Below the pieces are notes generated by a model, which saw nothing but the letters and a program-made list of their open reading frames with translations, searched no databases and was not told the origin of the DNA. Shown piece by piece: positions 28,778 through 36,404 of a stretch of DNA of 64,000 bases; the stretch's first letter is position 1; every line of letters begins with the position of its first letter. The translations under genes were made by a program, and so were the position numbers. This stretch comes from Citrobacter sp. R56 (GTDB taxonomy: Bacteria > Pseudomonadota > Gammaproteobacteria > Enterobacterales > Enterobacteriaceae): positions 3,286,001 to 3,350,000 of the forward strand of contig NZ_CP069159.1 of the NCBI RefSeq assembly GCF_016811995.1, given 5' to 3'.

Positions 28778-29866
28778 ATGTCGAACACATTCCGCATCTC
28801 TCTGATCGCTACTGCTGTGCTGATCTCTACTTCTGCAATGTCTGCATTACCGCAAGGCTACCCGGCTGACTATCAAAACGTGGTCGATGCTGCGACCAAA
28901 GAAGGCAAATTGGTGGTCTACTCCACCACCGATACCAAATCCGCCGACCCGCTGATTAAGGGCTTCGAAGCCACTTATCCCGGTATTAAAGTTGAATACA
29001 ACGATATGAACAGTACCGAACTGTACAATCGTTTTATCAGCGAACAAGCCTCCGGTAGCGGTAGCGGCGACGTAGTCTGGAGCTCATCGATGGATACCGC
29101 ATTGAAGCTCGCCGCCGATTACGCGCAGGAATACACCTCCCCCGAGCAAAGACAACTGCCGAAATGGTCTGTCTGGAATAATAAGGCGTATGGCACCACC
29201 TACGAGCCGGTGGTTTTCATCTATAACAAACGCCTGATCCCGGCAAGTGAAGTTCCCGACTCCCACGCTGCGCTGGCGAAACTTGTCGCCAGCCAGGCAG
29301 ACAAATTCAAAAGCAAAGTGACCACCTACGATGTTGAGAAATCTGGTGTTGGCTTTATGCTCTCTGTTCAGGATTCCAAAGCCGATCCGAACTACTTCAA
29401 AACGCTGGCAGAGGTCGCCAAAGGTGGCTTAGCGGTGCAATCGTCCACCGGCACCATGATGGAAAGGGTCTCCTCGGGCGAAAACCTGATTGGTTACAAT
29501 ATCCTGGGTTCCTACTCTGAAGCGCGTGCTAAAACCGATCCCTCGCTAGGTATCTCGTATCCCAAGGATTACACCCTGGTCCTGTCACGCGTTTCTTTTA
29601 TCAGTCAGCAGGCGCAAAACAGCAATGCCGCCAAACTGTGGCTGGACTATGTGTTGTCTGAAAAAGGGCAAAGTATTCTGGCGAATCAGGCTGATATCCC
29701 GTCAATTCGTAACGATATCGAAGGGGATAATGACATCAACGGGATGACCAAAATGCTCGGCCAGGCCCTGAAACCGATCCCGGTGGATGAAAGCCTGCTG
29801 GAATACCTGCAGCCGAAAAAACGTCTGGAATACATCAAATTGTGGCGCGAAGCCGCCGCCAAATAA
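28778..29866 (+). CDS. Periplasmic substrate-binding protein, ferric/Afu-type ABC importer
   Basis: 362 residues from the ATG at 28778 (AAAGG upstream). It has a signal peptide with cleavage near SAMSA. The mature part is a class II solute-binding protein of the FbpA/AfuA/2-aminoethylphosphonate-type group (GKLVVYSTTD, then WSSSMDTALKLA, then GTMMERVSSGENLIGYNILGSY). The relatives bind Fe(III) or, in the case of AfuA of Actinobacillus, sugar phosphates, so the substrate is not settled. Iron-ligand tyrosines of FbpA are not obviously conserved as a pair. First gene of the importer operon, after a CitA-type two-component system. Confidence 0.87.
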   Translation: MSNTFRISLIATAVLISTSAMSALPQGYPADYQNVVDAATKEGKLVVYSTTDTKSADPLIKGFEATYPGIKVEYNDMNSTELYNRFISEQASGSGSGDVVWSSSMDTALKLAADYAQEYTSPEQRQLPKWSVWNNKAYGTTYEPVVFIYNKRLIPASEVPDSHAALAKLVASQADKFKSKVTTYDVEKSGVGFMLSVQDSKADPNYFKTLAEVAKGGLAVQSSTGTMMERVSSGENLIGYNILGSYSEARAKTDPSLGISYPKDYTLVLSRVSFISQQAQNSNAAKLWLDYVLSEKGQSILANQADIPSIRNDIEGDNDINGMTKMLGQALKPIPVDESLLEYLQPKKRLEYIKLWREAAAK

Positions 29867-29957
29867 GACCTACCTTCACAGAAGCGCGGCCCACCCGGCG
29901 CGCTTCGCTTCGCTTTCCTGATGTCGTTATTCTGGGTTTCGGAACCAGGGATACACT

Positions 29958-31727
29958 ATGAATGCAATACACAGAAAGTGGCAAAGTCTGCCGCGTGGCG
30001 CGGTGGTACTGATAACGGCATTGGTTATCTATATTCCACTGTCGTTCATTATGATACAGAGTTTCTTGTCAGCCCCCTTCTTTTCCCCGACAAAAGCCTG
30101 GAGCCTTGAATCCTTTGGCTTCATTTTCACCGATCCTGATTTCTATAAAGCCCTCAAAAGCGGCTTTATTCTCGCTTTCGGCCTGGTGGCCATCGCCATC
30201 CCGCTCGGCGGCGTGCTGGCCTTTCTGATGGTACGCACCGATTTGCCCGGTCGACGTATCATTGAACCGCTGATTCTGGTACCGATTTTTGTTTCTCCGA
30301 TGGTGCTGGGGTTTGGTTATGTGGTGGCGGCCGGACCGGTGGGGTTCTTCTCTTTATGGGCGCAGTCACTGATTGGCTTTGTGCCGTGGAATATCTACGA
30401 CATGTCGAGCATCGTGGTGATTGCGGGTCTGACGCATGTTCCCCACGCCTATCTTTACATCTCATCGGCATTACGCAGCGTGGGTTCCGATGTTGAGGAA
30501 GCCGCGCGTGTCACAGGCGCATCGCCGCTTCAGGTGATGACGTCAGTCAGTCTGCCGATGGTTCGCCCGTCGATTCTGTACGCGACCGTGCTGCTGTTTT
30601 TCCTCGGACTGGAAGTGTTTGGTCTGATGCTGGTGCTGGGCGATCCGGAAGGCAATATGGTGCTGGCGACCTATTTGTACCAATTGACCAATAAACTCGG
30701 CACGCCGTCTTATCACCTGATGGCCGCCGTGGCGGTGGTATTGATTTGCATAACTGTTCCGTTGGTCATGCTACAGCGTCGCCTGATGCGCACCGCCAAC
30801 CGCTTTGTCACCATGAAAGGCAAAGCCTCCCAGGCGCGCGCGTTACCGCTGGGGAAATGGCGCTGGGTCGCCGGTGGCGTCGTGGCGTTCTGGCTGACCG
30901 TGACCATCGGCGTTCCGTTGCTGGGGGTCGTGCTGCGCGCCTTTATCTCCAACTGGGGCGTTGGGGTATCCCTTTGGGATGAACTCTCACTCAGCACCTT
31001 CCGTACTATCTGGTCACAGCCTAACCTGCTGCGCGCCATTGTGAACTCCATGTCTATCGGCGTGGTTGGCGGCGCGCTGGCGGTTGCCTGTTATCTGTTT
31101 GTCGGTATCGCCATGCACCGTAAACCCGACAGCACCACCCGCTTTTTGGATTACAGCGTACTGGTGCCACGCGCAGTACCCGGTCTTCTCGCGGGCCTGG
31201 CATTTCTGTGGGTGTTTCTGTTCCTGCCGATGTGGCTCGATAACGCCCTGAAATCCGGCTGGCTTTCCGGTATGCCGTGGTCGCAGTGGCTGCGCGATAA
31301 CCTGATTGTCTGGCTGCGTGGGATTCGCAGTACCATTTTCAGCGTTTGGCTGGCGTATACCGTGGTGTGGATGGCATACGGGCTTCGACTGATCTCTTCA
31401 ACGCTACTGCAAGTGGGGCCAGAGCTTGAAGAGGCCGCACGCAGCACCGGCGCCACACGCGGGCAAATTACCCGCCACGTGACGATCCCATTATCGCGCT
31501 ACGGTCTTATCGGCTCATGGCTACTGATGTTCCTGATCTTCGAGCGTGAATATTCAACCGGCGTATACCTGCTTTCGCCAGGCACGGAAACCATTGGCTC
31601 AATGCTGGTTTCCCTGTGGGCGGCGGGCGCGATTGATATCGTGGCGGCGCTCTCCTTTATTAACATCCTGCTGGTGGTGGTAGGTCTGGGTATTGCCCTT
31701 CGCTTTGGAGTCAAATTACATGATTGA
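29958..31727 (+). CDS. Fused two-domain ABC permease, ferric/Afu-type
   Basis: 589 residues with two homologous permease halves of about six helices each. Each carries the cytoplasmic EAA loop (EEAARVTGASPLQVMTSVSLP and EEAARSTGATRGQITRHVTIP). The fused arrangement is that of FbpB/AfuB-like importers. Inner membrane. The start ATG has AGGGA upstream, 91 bp after the binding-protein gene. The 3' end overlaps the ATPase gene by 8 bp. Confidence 0.92.
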   Translation: MNAIHRKWQSLPRGAVVLITALVIYIPLSFIMIQSFLSAPFFSPTKAWSLESFGFIFTDPDFYKALKSGFILAFGLVAIAIPLGGVLAFLMVRTDLPGRRIIEPLILVPIFVSPMVLGFGYVVAAGPVGFFSLWAQSLIGFVPWNIYDMSSIVVIAGLTHVPHAYLYISSALRSVGSDVEEAARVTGASPLQVMTSVSLPMVRPSILYATVLLFFLGLEVFGLMLVLGDPEGNMVLATYLYQLTNKLGTPSYHLMAAVAVVLICITVPLVMLQRRLMRTANRFVTMKGKASQARALPLGKWRWVAGGVVAFWLTVTIGVPLLGVVLRAFISNWGVGVSLWDELSLSTFRTIWSQPNLLRAIVNSMSIGVVGGALAVACYLFVGIAMHRKPDSTTRFLDYSVLVPRAVPGLLAGLAFLWVFLFLPMWLDNALKSGWLSGMPWSQWLRDNLIVWLRGIRSTIFSVWLAYTVVWMAYGLRLISSTLLQVGPELEEAARSTGATRGQITRHVTIPLSRYGLIGSWLLMFLIFEREYSTGVYLLSPGTETIGSMLVSLWAAGAIDIVAALSFINILLVVVGLGIALRFGVKLHD

Positions 31728-32790
31728 ATTATCGGTCGAGAACCTGCACTTAACCTACGGCGACAATCCGGTGTTAAAAGGGGTGTCCATGAACCTGAAG
31801 CGCGGCGAGGTTGTCTCTTTGCTCGGCCCTTCAGGCAGCGGCAAAACGACGTTGCTGCGGGCGGTCGCCGGGCTGGAAAAACCCACCCAGGGCGCCATTG
31901 TCATCGGCAAAAGCAAAGTTTACGACGGCACACCGCGCAGCGAGATCCCTGCTGAAGAGCGTAATCTTGGGCTGGTGTTTCAGTCCTATGCGCTGTGGCC
32001 CCATAAGACCGTTTTTGAGAACGTGGCGTATCCGTTGAAACTGCGCAAAGTTGCCGCAAAAGAGATCACTCAACGGGTTCAGGGTGTCCTGGATCAACTG
32101 GGTCTCGGTCATCTGGGTAAACGTCATCCGCATCAACTTTCCGGTGGCCAACAGCAGCGCGTCGCTATTGGTCGGGCACTGGTCTATAATCCCCCCGTCA
32201 TCCTGCTCGATGAACCGCTGTCGAATCTGGATGCCAAACTACGGGAAGAGGCCCGCGTATTCCTGCGTGAACTGATCATCAATCTGGGCTTATCCGCGCT
32301 GATGGTGACGCACGACCAAAACGAAGCGATGTCCATTTCTGACCGGATCCTGCTGCTTAATAACGGCAAGATTGAACAACAGGGTACGCCGCAGGAGATG
32401 TACGGTAACCCGAAAACGTTATTTACGGCGGAATTCATGGGCAGCAATAACCGCCTGCACGGCAAAGTCACTGAACTTCGTGATGGCAGAGCGCGTATCG
32501 AAGGGTCCGACTGGACATTATGGGGACACGCGGGCGAAGGCGTGCAAGTGGGTCAACCCGGTACGGCGGTGATTCGTGTAGAGCGTGTCGCGTTAGTCGA
32601 CGGTCCTGGCGAAAATCAGCTTGAGCTGCCTCTGCTCACCAGCATGTACCTTGGCGATCGCTGGGAATATCTTTTCCGCACTTCCGGGGATGATTTTGTC
32701 ATCCGGGCTTATGGCAATGACGTTCGCGATCCGCAGCATTGCCACCTGGCGTTACCGGAAAAACATGTCTGGATCTTCCCGAAATCCTGA
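31720..32790 (+). CDS. ABC importer ATPase, ferric/Afu-type
   Basis: 356 residues. Walker A GPSGSGKTT (36-44), signature LSGGQQQR, Walker B VILLDEP and the switch His in VTHDQNEA are all present. The C-terminal extension forms a TOBE-type regulatory domain, as in FbpC. It powers uptake through the fused permease. The start lies inside the permease 3' end (8-bp overlap), with GGAG nine bases upstream. A hairpin follows the stop. Confidence 0.94.
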   Translation: MIELSVENLHLTYGDNPVLKGVSMNLKRGEVVSLLGPSGSGKTTLLRAVAGLEKPTQGAIVIGKSKVYDGTPRSEIPAEERNLGLVFQSYALWPHKTVFENVAYPLKLRKVAAKEITQRVQGVLDQLGLGHLGKRHPHQLSGGQQQRVAIGRALVYNPPVILLDEPLSNLDAKLREEARVFLRELIINLGLSALMVTHDQNEAMSISDRILLLNNGKIEQQGTPQEMYGNPKTLFTAEFMGSNNRLHGKVTELRDGRARIEGSDWTLWGHAGEGVQVGQPGTAVIRVERVALVDGPGENQLELPLLTSMYLGDRWEYLFRTSGDDFVIRAYGNDVRDPQHCHLALPEKHVWIFPKS

Positions 32791-32798
32791 TACCGCAA

Positions 32799-32820
32799 GG
32801 GAGCGGTATTTGCCGCTCCC
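32799..32820 (+). terminator. Hairpin after the ABC operon
   Basis: Perfect 8-bp GC-rich stem GGGAGCGG/CCGCTCCC with a 6-nt loop starts nine bases after the ATPase stop. A T tract is missing, so it may be a weak terminator or 3'-end stabiliser. Confidence 0.6.
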
Positions 32821-32933
32821 TGACGTTGCAGACGATGGGAAGACAACGTTAAGACCAACAGGTAAAACTTGATACGGGGAGCGCTAGGCAGATTTAGAGA
32901 ATCCTGGCGCGCTAAACTCTGAATTTGAGGCAT

Positions 32934-32955
32934 AAAAAAGACGTCATCTGACGTC
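32934..32955 (-). terminator. Intrinsic terminator, probably the original one of tRNA-Arg
   Basis: On the minus strand the stem GACGTC/GACGTC with a 4-nt loop is followed directly by TTTTTT. It lies just outside the island's left att site. There it would have followed the tRNA-Arg 3' end before the island inserted. Confidence 0.75.
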
Positions 32956-32961
32956 GAAATG

Positions 32962-32974
32962 GCCCTGCAGGATT
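32962..32974. other. Left att-like site (copy of the tRNA-Arg 3' end)
   Basis: 13 bp (GCCCTGCAGGATT) are identical to the 3' part of tRNA-Arg at 46090-46102. On the outer side the match continues as AAATGG after a 4-bp gap: the tRNA copy has TGCG there and the left copy lacks it. This marks the distal end of the island and the displaced chromosomal tRNA 3' end. Confidence 0.78.
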
Positions 32975-33033
32975 AAACATAAACCAATAAATTATTGTAT
33001 TTTAATGACAAAAATGACTTACATTTATTTAAA

Positions 33034-33053
33034 TGCCCCCAATAATGCCCCCA
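33034..33053. repeat. Left copy of a 20-bp direct repeat at the island ends
   Basis: TGCCCCCAATAATGCCCCCA, identical to 45951-45970. It is itself two TGCCCCCA units 12 bp apart. Its place just inside both att sites suggests arm-type integrase (or excisionase) binding sites; this is inference. Confidence 0.75.
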
Positions 33054-33331
33054 ATTTTTTCCCATGACCTTTTCAGCTCGTTTCCCATCCCCATTGCAGT
33101 ACAGGACACTTAAGGTGCAGCACAAAGCTCCTATCAGGTCACAAACTCAGGGCCCGGTTATGCCCGGGAAATACCAGAATCGGACGACAGGTCAATACAA
33201 AGGATTCTGAGCCAATCCCAGCACGGGTCAGTCTGATCCGGTATTTGGAAGTATATTAGAATGAGTATCCCAACAGTTGCCAGGCTATCTCCGACACCAT
33301 CTTCTATACATGACGTAAAAATTTTGACGTT

Positions 33332-34098
33332 ATGGAAGTACCGGAAGTTAAGCGTCTGAAGACTCTCGTAGAAGAGAACGCCCGCCTGAAGAAACTGCTG
33401 CCAAAGTCATGATGGATTAGGGAGGCGGACGCTTCAGGTGGCTCTGGGGCGAAAGTATTGACGACAGACCTGAAGCGGGAAGCTGTGGTAGGAGTGTGAC
33501 ACAACGGTTCAGTCGCAACGTCGGGCTTGTCGTTGTCAACATGTCGTTATGAGCCGCAGCGCCCGGCAGTTGATGCGATTTATCCAGACGCATCACTGAA
33601 CTGGCACTTGAACGCTGGTGTTCTGGTTACCGCCGCATATGGCAGCTCCTGCGACATGAAAGTGTTCATGTAAATCACAAGCGGTATACCAGCTTTATCA
33701 TTTGAAAGAGCTGGGGGTAAAGCGCAGACGACATCGCCGTAAAGGGCTGGCAACAGAATGCCTACCGTAGCTCCGTCCGGCGGAATCTAGTTTGACCCAG
33801 GCAATCGACTTTGTCATGGATGTACTATCCAGCGTCGTCGGATTAAGTGTTTGACCTGTGTGGATGATTTCACGAAGGAGTGCCTAACGATCAGCGTCGC
33901 TTTCGGAATTTAAGGTCTTCAGGTGATACGCATTCTGAACAGTATTGCACTGTTTCGTGTTTTTCAGACGACAATAAGGACTGATCAATGTCCTGAATTT
34001 ACCTGCCGGGCGCCGGACCAGTGGACCTTTGAACATGGCGTGAAACTGCGGTTTATTCAGCCAGGCAATTCGACACCGAACGGATTTGTTGAGAGCTT
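33332..34098 (+). pseudogene. Decayed IS3-family transposase (OrfA end and OrfB)
   Basis: Frame fragments match an IS3-type OrfA leucine zipper end (VKRLKTLVEENARLKKLL) and then much of OrfB in several frames: [39 protein letters not shown] and IQPGNSTPNGFVESFN. The DDE triad is still visible (DFVMD, TDQ, VESFN), but many stops and frameshifts prevent a functional product. It sits near the left end of the island. Confidence 0.85.
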
Positions 34099-34171
34099 TA
34101 ACAGTTCGTCCGGCTTCAACCGACTTAATCACAGCGATGATCTGATGCTCAGTAAAACGGGTTTTACGCAT
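34097..34171 (-). pseudogene. 5' fragment of a second IS3-family OrfA, fused tail-to-tail
   Basis: On the minus strand the first ~25 codons of another IS3-type OrfA are present (MRKTRFTEHQIIAVIKSVEAG). After that the homology stops and the sequence is the antisense of the first transposase. The junction at ~34098 shows a rearrangement between two insertion sequences. The sequence TGGGGGCAGGTCA near 34286 may be a remnant end. Confidence 0.75.
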
Positions 34172-34384
34172 AGCGATCTCCTTCGTTGGCAGATTGATTA
34201 TGCCGGATGATCTCTAAATGTGAATGGCTCGATTATACGGGATACTTACAAACCTACATTACTAACTGACGACTGTATCTAATACTGGGGGCAGGTCAGT
34301 CCATCTATCGTGTTAGGTTTTGAATAAACACTCGTATGTTAAATATATGGGGTTTTAAAGTAAATTTAGCTGAGCTCTCATGAA

Positions 34385-34666
34385 TCATAGAGAGGAATGT
34401 TTCTCACGGTAAAGGGTGTTAATCCAATGTTTGACAAGATCTTCTCCTACGAATATAACTCCATGGCTATCATCTGAGCGTATCGGTATACATGGGTAGC
34501 ATTCTGGCCTTTCCTCTTCGAGTACACTTCTCACTTCCTCATAAGAAAACATAGTAAAATCAAAATGATTGAGATACCACCTTTCAAATTCTTTATCGGA
34601 ATGAAGTAATATAGCGCATTGATTAATGCCTGTTGCCGATACGTTTGCCTTCCTGAAAGTGTTCAT
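34385..34666 (-). CDS. Hypothetical protein (93 aa)
   Basis: A frame of 93 codons from the ATG at 34666, which has AAAAAGG seven bases upstream. No signal peptide or membrane helix; acidic in the middle (EEVRSVLEEERPE). I do not recognise a family. It lies between IS debris and the duplicated leader of the fimbrial operon, transcribed away from that operon. It could be a small regulator of the adjacent fimbriae or an unrelated island gene. Confidence 0.6.
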   Translation of the reverse strand: MNTFRKANVSATGINQCAILLHSDKEFERWYLNHFDFTMFSYEEVRSVLEEERPECYPCIPIRSDDSHGVIFVGEDLVKHWINTLYREKHSSL

Positions 34667-34739
34667 TTTCATACCTTTTTTCAAAATTTTAAAAAATGAT
34701 AGTTTAATAAAAAAATCAATAATAACCATGATATTTTCT

Positions 34740-35114
34740 GTCCAAATTCGGACTCAAAAATGACTAGAACATTATTCAAACAGGATAAATAATACTTTCC
34801 TTGAATGATTCAGCTTGCTCTATCATTGTTTGTAGCATGGTGTAAAAAATACAGTCTTTAATGATTATAGGGGAACCCCATAACTGTTATGTGTTTATCA
34901 TTTCTTGGTTGGATTACGCATCGGAAATAGTGTTTTAAGTCCAATTTTGGACCAGAAACAACTAGAACTTTTTTCATACAGGAGAAATAATGTTTTTCAT
35001 AAAGCTCAATTTATTCAGCCATTCTTCACAATATAGGATGAGTCCCATAAGCTTTAGTGATTGTGGTGAAAAAACCATAATTGTTAGTGATTATTTTTAT
35101 TACTAGGATTACGC
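34740..35114 (+). promoter_or_regulatory. Duplicated leader/promoter region of the island fimbrial operon
   Basis: Two diverged tandem copies of a ~195-bp segment lie before the major pilin gene. Each starts with a short inverted repeat (GTCCAAATTCGGAC at 34740-34753; GTCCAATTTTGGAC at 34939-34952). Each then has a similar ACTAGAAC...CAGGA.AAATAAT segment, and each ends with GGATTACGCAT (34911-34921 and 35106-35116), the latter reaching the pilin start codon. The inverted repeats look like operator sites; the regulator is unknown. Confidence 0.65.
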
Positions 35115-35648
35115 ATGAATAATAAATTCAGATTTATAAGATTTATTGCTCTAAGTGCCTGCCCACTATTTATATTTGAGGCACAGGCCTTTGATGGAAC
35201 AGTAAAATTCACCGGTAATATTCTCGACGCAGCCTGCATTGTGGATATTGGTGAAAACAGCACGATCCCCGTCCCGTTGGGTGATATCCAAAAATCATCT
35301 TTTACAGGTGATGGCTCTCTGGCGGCAACCACCAAATTCACTGTAAAACTGAAAAGTTGCCCAGCAGGCGTTGATCAGGCAACGGTCAAATTCAGTGGGA
35401 CCTCCTATCAGGGCGATGACAACTTCATCCAACTGGATCAGGCGGCAGATGTGGCAACGGGCGTAGCCATTCAGATTAAGGATGCGACACAAACTATCGT
35501 TCCACTGATGGTCGATTCACAGCCATATACGTTGTTGCCTGACGTCGTAAATGATCTGGATTTTTACGCCAGCTATGTGCAAAAAGGAACTACTGTTGTC
35601 AAGGGAACGGCAAACGCAACCGTCAATTTCACCGTCGATTATCAGTAA
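35115..35648 (+). CDS. Major fimbrial subunit of the island chaperone-usher operon
   Basis: 177-residue pilin precursor with a signal peptide (cleavage after EAQA). The mature part has the FimA-type pattern: two Cys (DAACIV and KSCPAG), an N-terminal donor-strand region (DGTVKFTGNILD) and a C-terminal beta-zipper ending in a penultimate tyrosine (TVDYQ). By family it is secreted through Sec, folded by the chaperone and polymerised at the usher. First gene of five; TAGGAT precedes the ATG. Confidence 0.92.
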   Translation: MNNKFRFIRFIALSACPLFIFEAQAFDGTVKFTGNILDAACIVDIGENSTIPVPLGDIQKSSFTGDGSLAATTKFTVKLKSCPAGVDQATVKFSGTSYQGDDNFIQLDQAADVATGVAIQIKDATQTIVPLMVDSQPYTLLPDVVNDLDFYASYVQKGTTVVKGTANATVNFTVDYQ

Positions 35649-35697
35649 TAATCGCGGGAAATGACGATACGATCTACCTTTTCCTGGTAACCTTGTT

Positions 35698-36372
35698 ATG
35701 AAAACTATATCCACACTCCTGCTTGCGGGAGTGTTAATGAATACCGTATCTGCACATGCTGGCGTCAGCATTGGTGGCACCCGTCTGCTTTTTAGTGGCG
35801 GCAAAAAAGAAGCCTCGCTCACTGTTAGTAATCAGGAATCTTCTCCTTATTTAATACAGTCATGGGTTGATCCACTGGACAACAGTGCGACCAAAGTGCC
35901 CTTCGTGATTACACCGCCGCTGTTTCGTCTTGATGGTCAGCAACAAAATATTCTGCGTATCGTAAAAACGGGAACTGTGCCTGAAAATCAGGAATCCATG
36001 TACTGGCTAAGTGTGAAATCCATTCCTTCAGCCGCAGGAAAGCCGCAGGCCAATACGTTGCAAATTGCGGTACGCACCCGAATTAAGCTGATTTATCGCC
36101 CTGAGGCTCTGAGTGACAGCACGCCAGAGCAGCAAGCGGAGCACCTCATCTGGACACGTAGTGGAGATAAACTGTCGGTCAAAAATCCGTCCGGTTATTA
36201 CATCAACTTTAATGAAATTGCGCTTAACGGCAGCAAAATTAAGAAAGTGACATGGGCGGCTCCGAATTCAACAACCCTCTTGACTCTGCCTGTAAATAAA
36301 GGTGGACAACTAACATGGACAGTGCTGAATGATTTTGGCTCTGCGGGTAAAACGCATAAAACTCAAATTTAA
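35698..36372 (+). CDS. Periplasmic fimbrial chaperone
   Basis: 224 residues with a signal peptide (cleavage after SAHA). It has the two immunoglobulin-like domains of PapD/FimC chaperones. Typical motifs: GGTRLLFSGGKKEASLTVSN, FVITPPLFRLDG, LRIVKTG, YWLSVKSIP and the domain-2 RIKLIYRP. Arg and Lys residues of the pilin-binding cleft lie in GTRLLF and RTRIK. It delivers pilins to the usher encoded next door, 32 bp downstream. Confidence 0.94.
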   Translation: MKTISTLLLAGVLMNTVSAHAGVSIGGTRLLFSGGKKEASLTVSNQESSPYLIQSWVDPLDNSATKVPFVITPPLFRLDGQQQNILRIVKTGTVPENQESMYWLSVKSIPSAAGKPQANTLQIAVRTRIKLIYRPEALSDSTPEQQAEHLIWTRSGDKLSVKNPSGYYINFNEIALNGSKIKKVTWAAPNSTTLLTLPVNKGGQLTWTVLNDFGSAGKTHKTQI

Positions 36373-36404
36373 CAACACGTAAATTCATTAAAGGTTGCAA
36401 ATAA

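Noticed and set aside
33034-33053. TGCCCCCA repeats as a CRISPR or iteron array
   Set aside because: Only two units per site, without spacers or neighbouring cas genes; the symmetrical position at both island ends fits recombination sites better.
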